Shown in pieces: positions 48,580-56,205 of a stretch of 64,000 nt of DNA. Where the stretch lies: NCBI GenBank assembly GCA_963695135.1, contig CAVOGA010000001.1, positions 186,001 through 250,000 of the forward strand. Direction: 5' to 3'. The position numbers and the translations under genes are program-made. Under the pieces are notes generated by a model that saw only the letters and a list, made by a program, of their open reading frames with translations, had not been told where the DNA came from and ran no database searches. Origin of the DNA: Marinihelvus sp963695135 (lineage in GTDB: Bacteria > Pseudomonadota > Gammaproteobacteria > Xanthomonadales > SZUA-36). Each line of letters starts with the position of its first letter. Position 1 is the stretch's first letter.

Positions 48580-50466
48580 GCTTTTTCGAAGAACTCAAGC
48601 GACGCAATGTATTCCGGGTCGGCATTGCCTACGTGCTGCTCGGCTGGGTGGTGATCCAGGTGGCGGACTTTGCCCTGGACCTGATCGACGCGCCGAACTG
48701 GATCATCCAGGTGTTTTTTATTGCCGGCCTCGCCGGCCTGCCCATCGCGTTGTTTTTCGCCTGGGCCTTCGAGGTCACCCCGGAAGGCATCAAGCGAGAG
48801 GCGGAGATCGACCGCAGCCAGTCGATCACGCCCCAGACCGGGCGCAAGCTGGACCGGGCGATCATCGTGTTCCTGGCCTTTGCGGTTGTTCTGCTGCTGC
48901 TCAGGCCGTACTGGTCTTCTTCGCCAGATGCCGAAATTCCTGCTGTGGCTGTCAGTGAACCACCCCCCGCAGCGCTCAACACCCCGCCGCGAAAGCGCAC
49001 GGGCGGACAAGTCCGTTGCCGTCCTGCCCTTCGTGGCCTTGAGCGCCGGCGAAGACGACGAGTTTTTCGCCGACGGATTAACCGAGGAAATCCTCAACGC
49101 CCTGGCCCAGTTGCCGGAGCTGCTGGTGACCGCGCGAACCTCGGCGTTTGCCTTCAAGGACCAGGATGTGCCGGTCGAGGAGATCGCCACCAGTCTCGGC
49201 GTTAAGCACATCGTCGAAGGGTCTGTGCGTCGCTCCGGGGACCGTATTCGCGTCACCGCTCAGCTTGTTCGGGCTTCAGACGGCTTCCAATTGTGGTCCG
49301 AGAGCTATGACAGCACCGCCACCGACACCATAGCCATGCAGGAAGACATCGCCGAGCAGATCGCCACCGCGCTGGACGTGGTGATGGATGATGAACGACG
49401 GGAAGCCATGCGCCGCGTTGGACTGAGGGATCCGGCGGCATTCGTGGCCTTCCAGCGCGGCCGGGATGCGTCGCGCAAAGCCCATGGTGACGTTAACCAG
49501 ATCACCGGCCTGCTCGCGGCCAATCGTGACTTTGAAACCGTGCTGGAGCGCGTGCCGGACTATGGGCCGGCGTACACCGAGCTGGCCGATGCCTACGTGC
49601 ACATCATCAATGACGCGGCGACCAATGAGCCGACCCTTGACGGCCTGGACGAGGAAATCCGGGAAAATGCTTACGCCCTGGCCGTGCAGGCCATGACCCG
49701 GGCGCGGGAAAATGCAGCGAACCTGGAGGAGCGCAACGCCGCCGAATTTGACCTGGCGGTGCTGACCGGGGACTTTTACCGGATTCGCCCGCGCATGGAG
49801 GCCTACCTGGCGGAGACCAGCTGCGAGACCACGCAGTGGATCGAGTCGATGGCGTCGGTCTTTGGCTACGCGAGTGACCTGGTGCAGCGCCTGGAGCCGG
49901 TGGTCGCGTGCAACCCGCTGGGTCCGGTCCGGCACTTTTCCCAGGCGCGGGCGGCATTGATGGCCGGGGATCCGCAAAGCGCCCTGGCCATGGTGGAGCA
50001 GGCGCGGGAACGGATGGACCACCCCTGGCTGACCATGCTGAACGTGGACGCCCTGGTTGCCAATGGCCAGGTTGAGGCGGCGCAGACCGAGCTGCGGCGC
50101 AGCAACCCGGGCCCGTTCTATACCTTCCTCAACGGCTTCAAACTGGCCGCCAGCCAGGGTGATCGCGCCAGGGCCGAGGAGGACCTGGCGGCCTTGCAGA
50201 GCCTGAGCGATGACGGTGAGATAGGCGGGTTTCTGATGCTGCAGTATTACGCCGTTACCGGAATGCGCCAGCAGGCCAACGCGTTGGCGGCGGAAATCGA
50301 CGCGCAGGCCTACGGCCCGCTGCCCCTGGTGCTGATCACCCTGTGGTGTGGTTGCGGGGCGCCCTTCGAACTGGAGGCCACGCCCAACTTTGCCGCGAAA
50401 ATTGAACAGGGCAATCTGCCCTGGCCGCCACCGTCGGCGATCGACTACCCGTTGAAAGACTGGTAA
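48576..50466 (+). CDS. T22: TolB-like/TPR protein with CGCGAPF tail, one frame disruption
   Basis: The start gives MSFFEELKRRNVFRVGIAYVLLGWVVIQ. The frame shifts by one base between about 48955 and 49010, in the linker just before SVAVLPFVALSAGEDDEFF. The second frame carries LTEEILNALAQLPELL, TARTSAFAFKDQDVPVEEIA, VEGSVRRSGDRIRVTAQL and QLWSESYDSTATDTIAMQEDIA. That block and the tail (CGCGAPFELEATPNF, PWPPPSAIDYPLKDW) mark it as the partner of T15. Its anchor belongs to a different subgroup (DAPNWIIQVFFIAGLAG), so the pair shares the effector part but not the anchor. Corrected length is about 629 residues. Confidence 0.82.
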
Positions 50467-50500
50467 TGCGCCACTGTCCGGGTCCATGAACGCGCCATGA
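50466..50500 (+). other. Two chained bridging mini-ORFs, T22 to T23
   Basis: ATG 50466 shares one base with the T22 stop (TAATG) and reads MRHCPGP, ending at TGA 50487-50489. ATG 50486 overlaps that stop (ATGA) and reads MNAP, ending at TGA 50498-50500 inside the T23 ATG. The 30-base spacer, which does not fit a single bridging frame, is thus crossed in two steps. Confidence 0.4.
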
Positions 50501-52389
50501 GTTTCTTCTCCGAACTGAAGCGGCGCAACGTCGTGCGGGTCGGCATAGCTTATGTGCTGATCGCCTGGGTGTTGCTGCAGGCAGCTGATTTCGGCCTGGA
50601 TCTGATTGATGCGCCCAACTGGGTCATCCAGGCCCTCTTCCTGGTTGCTGCCATCGGCCTGCCGGCCATCCTGGTCTTTTCGTGGATCTTCGAAATAACC
50701 CCTGAGGGACTGAAGCTTGATCGCGAGGTGGATCGCGAGGCGTCCATCGCCCGCGGCACCGGGCGCAAGCTGGACCGGGTGATTATCGTGGTGCTGGCGG
50801 TGGCGGTGGCGGGCCTGGTGTCGGAAAGGTTCATGCCAAACAGTCCTGCGCCGGATACCGCCGTTCCTGAAATTGAGATCAACGAACAATCTCCATCAGA
50901 ACCAGTCAGCCCGGGGGAGCAGGAGCAGACCGGGCAAGCGCCCGCCAGCCTGGATAAGTCCGTCGCCGTACTGCCCTTTGTCAACATGAGCGCCGATGCC
51001 GACAACGAGTTCTTTTCCGACGGGGTCTCCGAGGAAATCCTCAACGTCCTGGCGCGCATTCCCGAGCTCAAGGTCGCCGCGCGCACCTCGGCCTTTTCCT
51101 ACAAGGGCCTGAACCAGAACATCGCGACCATCGCCCGCGAACTGGGCGTCAGCTACGTGCTCGAAGGCAGCGTGCGCAAGGCCGGTAACCAGGTCCGCGT
51201 CACCGCCCAGCTGATCAAGGCCGACGACGGTTTTCACCTCTGGTCGGAGACCTACGACCGGGAGCTGGACAATATCTTTGCCATCCAGGACGACATCGCG
51301 GGTCAGATCGCCGAGGCGCTGAAAGTGACCTTTGCCGTCAATGCCGGGCCGGCCAGCAACCTGACCGGCACCACCAGCCTGGCAGCCTACGAACAGTACC
51401 TGCGCGGCATTGGCCTCTGGCACGAACGGACCGCGGAAAGCCTGCAGCAGGCCCTCGAGGCCTTCGAGGCAGCGCGCGCGGCGGACCCGGATTTTGCCAA
51501 GGCCTACGCCGGCCTGGCGCTGACCTGGACCGTCTGGTCAGGCTATATGCTCAGTGACTCTGCAGAATCCGCTAACAACGCCCGGGAGTACGCAACGACA
51601 GCTATCGAGCTGGACCCCTCAAACTCCGAGGCCTACGCCGCGCTGGGTAACGCCGCCAGCCGCTTCTGGGAGCAGTGGGATGAATCGGAAGCCCATTACA
51701 GGACCGCCATTGACCTCAACCCATCCTACGCGACCGCTTACCAGTGGTATGGACGCCTGAAGTTTATCCAGGGCGATTATGCCGAGGCCAGCAGACTGAT
51801 GGAAAAAGCCCTTGCCCTGGACCCGCGTGCGCGCATCATCAGCACCAACCTCGCATGGGTCTGGCTGACTGACAATCAGTATGAGCGGGCAAGGGAGCAA
51901 TTTAACGCCGCGGTGACCCAGCATCCTGATTTTCCCGATGCCTGGGCGGGTATGCTCACGATCAACATGTTGTTGGGCGATTGTGCCGGCGTGCGCCAGG
52001 CCGCCGGGCGCCTCACCGAAATTCTGCAGAAGAAAGAGGACAGTTCCGGCACCTATGTGCGCCTTTGCGAAGCGGAGACGGTCCAGGCGCGCAACGCCAT
52101 ACTCCAGGAAATGCTCTCCTGGGGTCCTTTCGATTTTTTCAGCCCCGACTCAAAGCACCTGGGGTATGACATTGACCTCTGGGTGGTTGCAACCGAATTT
52201 GAGGCGTTTGATGCCGCCGCCGACCTGCTTGCGCAGATGACCATCCAGTGGGCTCCAGGTGAGTTGGCCTGGCTTCGTAACGACCGGCGACCCAACGCCA
52301 TAAGGTTTAACTGCTCGGAGACAGCCCAGTCTCTGTACCGTGAAAAAAATGCGGCGCCCGCTCGCGACGCCAAGCTGTGCCGCGAATGA
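50497..52389 (+). CDS. T23: membrane-anchored TolB-like/TPR protein, intact, last of the array
   Basis: 630 residues. The anchor MSFFSELKRRNVVRVGIAYVLIAWVLLQ-type with AADFGLDLIDAPNW and the FSWIFEITPEG loop is related to T16 and T18. The TolB-like domain starts SVAVLPFVNMSADADNEFF (heptad near 155) with VSEEILNVLARIPEL, ARTSAFSYKGLNQ, LEGSVRKAGNQVRVTAQL and HLWSETYDRELDNIFAIQDDIA. TPR repeats include SNSEAYAALGNAA and PSYATAYQWYGRL. The C-terminus keeps two Cys (IRFNCSETAQSL and AKLCRE) but not the GWPDxC form. No terminator-like hairpin follows its stop. Confidence 0.88.
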   Translation: MSFFSELKRRNVVRVGIAYVLIAWVLLQAADFGLDLIDAPNWVIQALFLVAAIGLPAILVFSWIFEITPEGLKLDREVDREASIARGTGRKLDRVIIVVLAVAVAGLVSERFMPNSPAPDTAVPEIEINEQSPSEPVSPGEQEQTGQAPASLDKSVAVLPFVNMSADADNEFFSDGVSEEILNVLARIPELKVAARTSAFSYKGLNQNIATIARELGVSYVLEGSVRKAGNQVRVTAQLIKADDGFHLWSETYDRELDNIFAIQDDIAGQIAEALKVTFAVNAGPASNLTGTTSLAAYEQYLRGIGLWHERTAESLQQALEAFEAARAADPDFAKAYAGLALTWTVWSGYMLSDSAESANNAREYATTAIELDPSNSEAYAALGNAASRFWEQWDESEAHYRTAIDLNPSYATAYQWYGRLKFIQGDYAEASRLMEKALALDPRARIISTNLAWVWLTDNQYERAREQFNAAVTQHPDFPDAWAGMLTINMLLGDCAGVRQAAGRLTEILQKKEDSSGTYVRLCEAETVQARNAILQEMLSWGPFDFFSPDSKHLGYDIDLWVVATEFEAFDAAADLLAQMTIQWAPGELAWLRNDRRPNAIRFNCSETAQSLYREKNAAPARDAKLCRE

Positions 52390-52506
52390 CGGCTTTTGTT
52401 AATGAGTTAAATGGCTGTCCTGATTCGGCAAGCGCCCGAACTGTTCGCACGGCACAATGTCAAAATCGACAATCAGTTTTACGATCGAAGGAGGAGCCCG
52501 CCAGCG
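52390..52506 (+). other. Spacer after the array, no convincing promoter or terminator
   Basis: These 117 bases separate T23 from the DUF2628 gene. They contain no strong hairpin and no good sigma70 pair. Only the ribosome-binding site at the right end is clear. The upstream in-frame ATG 52411 would extend the next ORF by 32 residues without family similarity and is rejected as a start. Confidence 0.5.
52488..52496 (+). promoter_or_regulatory. Strong ribosome-binding site deciding the DUF2628 start
   Basis: AAGGAGGAG lies 10 bases before ATG 52507 and settles the start there rather than at ATG 52411. Confidence 0.8.
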
Positions 52507-52911
52507 ATGTATGTCTATGACATCTACGAGCATCCCAGATACGGCGCGGAAGCCGTGCGCCGTGGATTTTCCTGGTCAGCGTTCCTGGTGCCCAGTGTCT
52601 GGGCGGTGAACCGCGGCCTGGGCATGACGACCCTGCTGCTGGTGGCGGCGACATCGCTGGTCTTTGATGTCGCCAAGATAGTCGGCGCCTGGCTGGAACA
52701 TCCGCTGCTGACGATCAGCCTCTCGCTGGTGCTGATCGGCCTCGTCGGCCTGCGCCCGGGCATGTTCGGTTATCGCTGGCACGCGGAGGCCCTGAAGCGG
52801 GCAGGCTATACCCGCCGGGACACGGTGGCCGCGTCAAACCGCTGCGCGGCGTTGCGCGCCTGGTCGCGGCACAGCTACCTGCCCTTGCCGGTTCACCTGG
52901 CCGCGGGCTGA
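52507..52911 (+). CDS. DUF2628-family small membrane protein
   Basis: 134 residues from ATG 52507. It opens MYVYDIYEHPRYGAEAVRRG, then FSWSAFLVPSVWAVNRGLG, the family pattern of IYxHP followed by GFSWxAFxxxxxWxxxxxLW. Two hydrophobic stretches (about residues 38-58 and 65-85) suggest membrane segments, followed by a basic soluble tail (WHAEALKRAGYTRRDTV). The family is widespread in proteobacteria and has no known function. It is the first gene after the array in the same direction, 26 bases before queF; no functional link to either is evident. Confidence 0.75.
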   Translation: MYVYDIYEHPRYGAEAVRRGFSWSAFLVPSVWAVNRGLGMTTLLLVAATSLVFDVAKIVGAWLEHPLLTISLSLVLIGLVGLRPGMFGYRWHAEALKRAGYTRRDTVAASNRCAALRAWSRHSYLPLPVHLAAG

Positions 52912-52937
52912 GACCCGCGCAGCCCGGAGCTCAAGTC

Positions 52938-53756
52938 ATGGCGGATAACCTTCTGGGACAGGTCACGGCGTACACCGACCGCTACGCGCCCGAAATCCTG
53001 TTCCCCATCCCGCGCCAGGCGAGCCGCGAGGCCCTGGGAATACCCGACGATTTGCCCTTTCGCGGCGTCGATCGCTGGAACGCCTACGAGATCTCCTGGC
53101 TGAACCCGCGCGGCAAGCCCGTGATTGCCGTGGGCGAGATCGAATTTCCCGTCACCAGCGCCAACCTCGTCGAGTCGAAATCGCTGAAGCTCTACCTCAA
53201 CTCGCTGAACGGCATGCGGTATTCATCAATCGCAGAAGTGGAAGCGCTGATTCGCAAAGACCTCGAGGCGACTTCCGGCGGGCCCGTGACGGTCCGGCTC
53301 AGCCCGGCCGATGCCACCGACCTGCCCGCCCCGGGACCACTTGCCGGCCGGTGCATCGACGGGCTGGACGTGGCCATCGATGACTACGTCGTCAATCCCG
53401 CGCTGCTGGAAGGCAGTGCCGACGCCGGTGACCCGGTCGAGGACACGGTCCACTCACACCTGCTGCGCAGCAACTGCCCGGTTACGGGCCAGCCCGACTG
53501 GGCCAGCGTGCTGATCGCCTACCGGGGCCCGCGCATCGACGATGCCGCCCTGCTGAAGTACCTGGTGTCCTTCCGCGACCATAACGACTACCACGAGCAG
53601 TGCGTGGAGCGTATCTTTATGGATCTGCTTACCCGATGCCGGCCCGAGGCGCTCACCGTGCAGGCCTGCTACACGCGACGCGGCGGCCTGGACATCAATC
53701 CCTTCCGCAGTAACTGGCAGGAACCGCCGCCCGGCCGGCGGCTGTGGCGGCAGTAA
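52938..53756 (+). CDS. queF: NADPH-dependent 7-cyano-7-deazaguanine reductase QueF
   Basis: 272 residues, the long two-domain form of QueF. The enzyme reduces the nitrile preQ0 to the amine preQ1 with NADPH, a cytosolic step of queuosine synthesis for tRNA. Visible signatures are VESKSLKLYLNS (from residue 78), a catalytic Cys at 180 in SNCPVTGQPDW with Asp 187, and HNDYHEQCVERIF (215-227) with the substrate-binding Glu 224. The C-terminal YTRRGGLDINPFRSN is also typical. Length and motif order match Gammaproteobacterial QueF. GGAG lies about 8 bases before ATG 52938. Neighbours are not other queuosine genes. Confidence is very high. Confidence 0.96.
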   Translation: MADNLLGQVTAYTDRYAPEILFPIPRQASREALGIPDDLPFRGVDRWNAYEISWLNPRGKPVIAVGEIEFPVTSANLVESKSLKLYLNSLNGMRYSSIAEVEALIRKDLEATSGGPVTVRLSPADATDLPAPGPLAGRCIDGLDVAIDDYVVNPALLEGSADAGDPVEDTVHSHLLRSNCPVTGQPDWASVLIAYRGPRIDDAALLKYLVSFRDHNDYHEQCVERIFMDLLTRCRPEALTVQACYTRRGGLDINPFRSNWQEPPPGRRLWRQ

Positions 53757-53796
53757 CGATTGGCCGGGGGACGCGGCAAAGGACAGGGATTTACCG

Positions 53797-55311
53797 ATGG
53801 ACGACAAGAAGAAAGAAACCTTACGACTACGGCGCGTCGCGATCGACACCTACAAGGAAAACGTCGCCTACCTGCACCGGGACTGCAAGATCTATCGAAG
53901 CGAGGGTTTCCAGGCGCTGGCCAAGGTCGAAGTCTCTGCGGTTCCCGGTGGTGCATCGATACTGGCATCGCTTAACGTCGTCGATGACGCGGACATCACG
54001 GAGCCCGACGAGCTTGGCCTGAGCCAGGAGGCCTTTCAGCAGTTCGGCCTCGCCGAGGGCACTGAGCTGACCGTGGCGCATGCAAGACCGCCGAAGTCAC
54101 TGGAGGCGGTGCACCGGAAAATCGCCGGTGAACGTCTCGACCTGGCCGACTACGAGGCCATAACGCGTGACATCGTCGAGCTCCGCTACGCGAAAATCGA
54201 GATGGCCGCTTTCCTGGTAGCCTGCACGGTAGCCGGCATGGAGCGGGAGGAGGTGCTGCAGCTGACCCGCGCCATGGTCGACAGCGGCGAGCGGATCACC
54301 TGGGACGAACCGCTCGTGGCGGACAAGCACTGCATCGGCGGCATCCCGGGCAACCGGACGAGCATGCTGGTGGTGCCGATCGTCGCCGCGCACGGCATGT
54401 TCATACCCAAGACCTCGAGCCGGGCCATCACCTCGCCCGCCGGTACCGCCGACACGATGGAGGTCCTGGCCGAGGTCGAGTTGCCGCCCGAGCGGCTGCA
54501 CGAGATCGTACGCGAACACCGCGGCTGCCTGGCCTGGGGCGGCACCGCGCGACTTGCACCGGTCGACGACATCCTGATTTCGGTCGAGCGTCCGCTGTCG
54601 CTGGACTCGCCGGGCCAGATGGTCGCTTCGATACTGGCAAAAAAGCTGGCGGCCGGCGCCACCCACCTGTTGATCGACATCCCGATGGGGCCATCGGCCA
54701 AGGTGCGCACGCAACAGGATGCACTGCGGCTGAGAAAGCTTTTCGAATTCGTCGGCGACCGGGTGGGACTGGAGCTTGAAGTCGTCGTGACCGACGGCCG
54801 CGAGCCGATCGGTCGTGGCATCGGACCTGTCCTGGAGGCGCGCGATGTGATGCAGGTGCTCGAAAACGACCCGGATCAGCCCCGGGACCTGCGGGAAAAG
54901 GCCTTGCAGCTGGCGGGCCGGATTCTCGAGTTCGATAGGGACGTCCGCGGCGGAAAAGGCTACTCGCTGGCGCGTGACATCCTGGATTCCGGTCGCGCGC
55001 TGGAGAAGATGCGCGCCATCATCGACGCCCAGGGGGTCCAGACACGCCAGTTCGTGCCGGGCAGGCTCAGGCAGACCATCAACGCCCCGCGGGACGGAAC
55101 GGTTGCGGCGATCGATAACCTGCAGATGGCGCGGATCGCCCGCCTCGCCGGTGCGCCGATGGCCAAGGGCGCCGGCGTCGACCTGTACCGGAAAATCGGC
55201 GACAGCGTCACCGCCGGCCAGCCACTGTACGCGATCCACGCGGAATTCGAGTCCGAGTTCGCGTTCGCTTGTGAGGCTGCCGAAGTTACCGGCTATACGC
55301 TGGCGCCATGA
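53797..55311 (+). CDS. Thymidine phosphorylase / AMP phosphorylase family protein
   Basis: 504 residues, the length of the archaeal-type AMP phosphorylases and of the bacterial 'type 2' thymidine phosphorylases, which carry an extra N-terminal domain of about 85 residues before the usual helical and alpha/beta domains. Seen here: KHCIGGIPGNRTS (177-189, phosphate-binding loop), KTSSRAITSPAGTADTMEV (around 205-223), DIPMGPSAKVRT and GREPIGRGIGPVLEARDV. The reaction is phosphorolysis of a nucleoside or of AMP to free base and a sugar phosphate; which substrate cannot be told from the sequence. It precedes a PRPP-synthetase gene in the same frame, separated only by TGA 55309-55311, which suggests joint work in pentose phosphate/nucleotide salvage. 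Confidence 0.88.
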   Translation: MDDKKKETLRLRRVAIDTYKENVAYLHRDCKIYRSEGFQALAKVEVSAVPGGASILASLNVVDDADITEPDELGLSQEAFQQFGLAEGTELTVAHARPPKSLEAVHRKIAGERLDLADYEAITRDIVELRYAKIEMAAFLVACTVAGMEREEVLQLTRAMVDSGERITWDEPLVADKHCIGGIPGNRTSMLVVPIVAAHGMFIPKTSSRAITSPAGTADTMEVLAEVELPPERLHEIVREHRGCLAWGGTARLAPVDDILISVERPLSLDSPGQMVASILAKKLAAGATHLLIDIPMGPSAKVRTQQDALRLRKLFEFVGDRVGLELEVVVTDGREPIGRGIGPVLEARDVMQVLENDPDQPRDLREKALQLAGRILEFDRDVRGGKGYSLARDILDSGRALEKMRAIIDAQGVQTRQFVPGRLRQTINAPRDGTVAAIDNLQMARIARLAGAPMAKGAGVDLYRKIGDSVTAGQPLYAIHAEFESEFAFACEAAEVTGYTLAP

Positions 55312-56202
55312 AGCCGCGCTGCCCAAGCACCGCTGGTTCTCGGCTTTCCGGACTACCGGGACGAGGCGCGCCGCTTTGCCGACGCGATCGATGCGGATTT
55401 CGACATGGTCGATATTCATCATTTTCCGGATGGGGAAAGTCTCGTGCGGCTGCCGGAAGCACTGCCTGCCGAGGTCGTGTTTTTCACCAGTCTCGATCGT
55501 CCCAATGCGCGGCTCATTGAGCTGGAACTCGCCGCCGCCGCGGCACTTGAGCTCGGCGCCACGCGGCTGACACTGATCGCCCCGTACCTGTGTTACATGC
55601 GACAGGACATTGCGTTTCACCCGGGTGAGGCGGTGAGCCAGCACATCATCGGCGCCCTGCTCGCGCGCCATTTCGATACGCTGGTGACTGTCGATCCGCA
55701 CCTGCATCGCACGGAGCATCTCGCCGAGGCCGTGCCCGTACGGCGCGCCGTGACCCTGACTGCGGCCCCGGCCATGGCGGCTGCCCTGCACGAACGCGGC
55801 GATACCCCGGTGCTGCTGGGTCCCGATGAGGAATCTGAACAATGGGTAGCGCGCATCGCGGGGATGGCAGGGCTCGATTTCGGCATCGCGCGGAAACGCC
55901 GCAGCGGCGACCGGGACGTGCACATCACGCTGCCCGAGATCGAGCTCGCCGGGCGTAACGTGGTCCTGGTGGACGATATCGCCAGTACCGGCCGGACGCT
56001 GGTCGAAACGGCCCGGGCGCTCGGCACGCGGAACGTCAAATCGGTATCGGTGATGGTCACGCACGCGCTGTTTGTCGGCGATGCGATCGCGCAGCTTCAC
56101 GCAGCCGGGGTCACCGACATTATCAGCACGGACAGTGTGCGGCACGACAGCAACCGGATTCCGCTCGCGGAGCTGCTCGCGACCGGCCTCAACGGGCATT
56201 GA
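55312..56202 (+). CDS. prs: Ribose-phosphate pyrophosphokinase family protein, start unclear
   Basis: The product would make PRPP from ribose 5-phosphate and ATP. Similar sequence starts at PLVLGFPDYRDEARRFADAI (from 55330), continues FPDGESLVRLPEALP, and has the catalytic-region DPHLHRTEHLAEAVP, the flexible-loop KRRSGDRDVHI and the PRPP-binding VVLVDDIASTGRTLVE. About 295 residues, slightly shorter than the classical enzyme. No ATG, GTG or TTG precedes the conserved part in this frame. The only well-placed ATG (55308, overlapping the previous stop as ATGA) is in another frame and would need one base removed near 55318-55330. The first in-frame ATG is 55405, well inside the conserved N-terminal part. 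A single-base insertion is the likeliest explanation; a CTG start at 55333 is an alternative. Confidence 0.85.
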   Translation, partial: SRAAQAPLVLGFPDYRDEARRFADAIDADFDMVDIHHFPDGESLVRLPEALPAEVVFFTSLDRPNARLIELELAAAAALELGATRLTLIAPYLCYMRQDIAFHPGEAVSQHIIGALLARHFDTLVTVDPHLHRTEHLAEAVPVRRAVTLTAAPAMAAALHERGDTPVLLGPDEESEQWVARIAGMAGLDFGIARKRRSGDRDVHITLPEIELAGRNVVLVDDIASTGRTLVETARALGTRNVKSVSVMVTHALFVGDAIAQLHAAGVTDIISTDSVRHDSNRIPLAELLATGLNGH

Positions 56203-56205
56203 GCC

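Noticed and set aside
1..52389. The tandem copies as a CRISPR array, phage or integrative element
   Set aside because: Repeats are whole genes, not short regular units. There is no integrase, transposase, phage structural gene or cas gene in the window.
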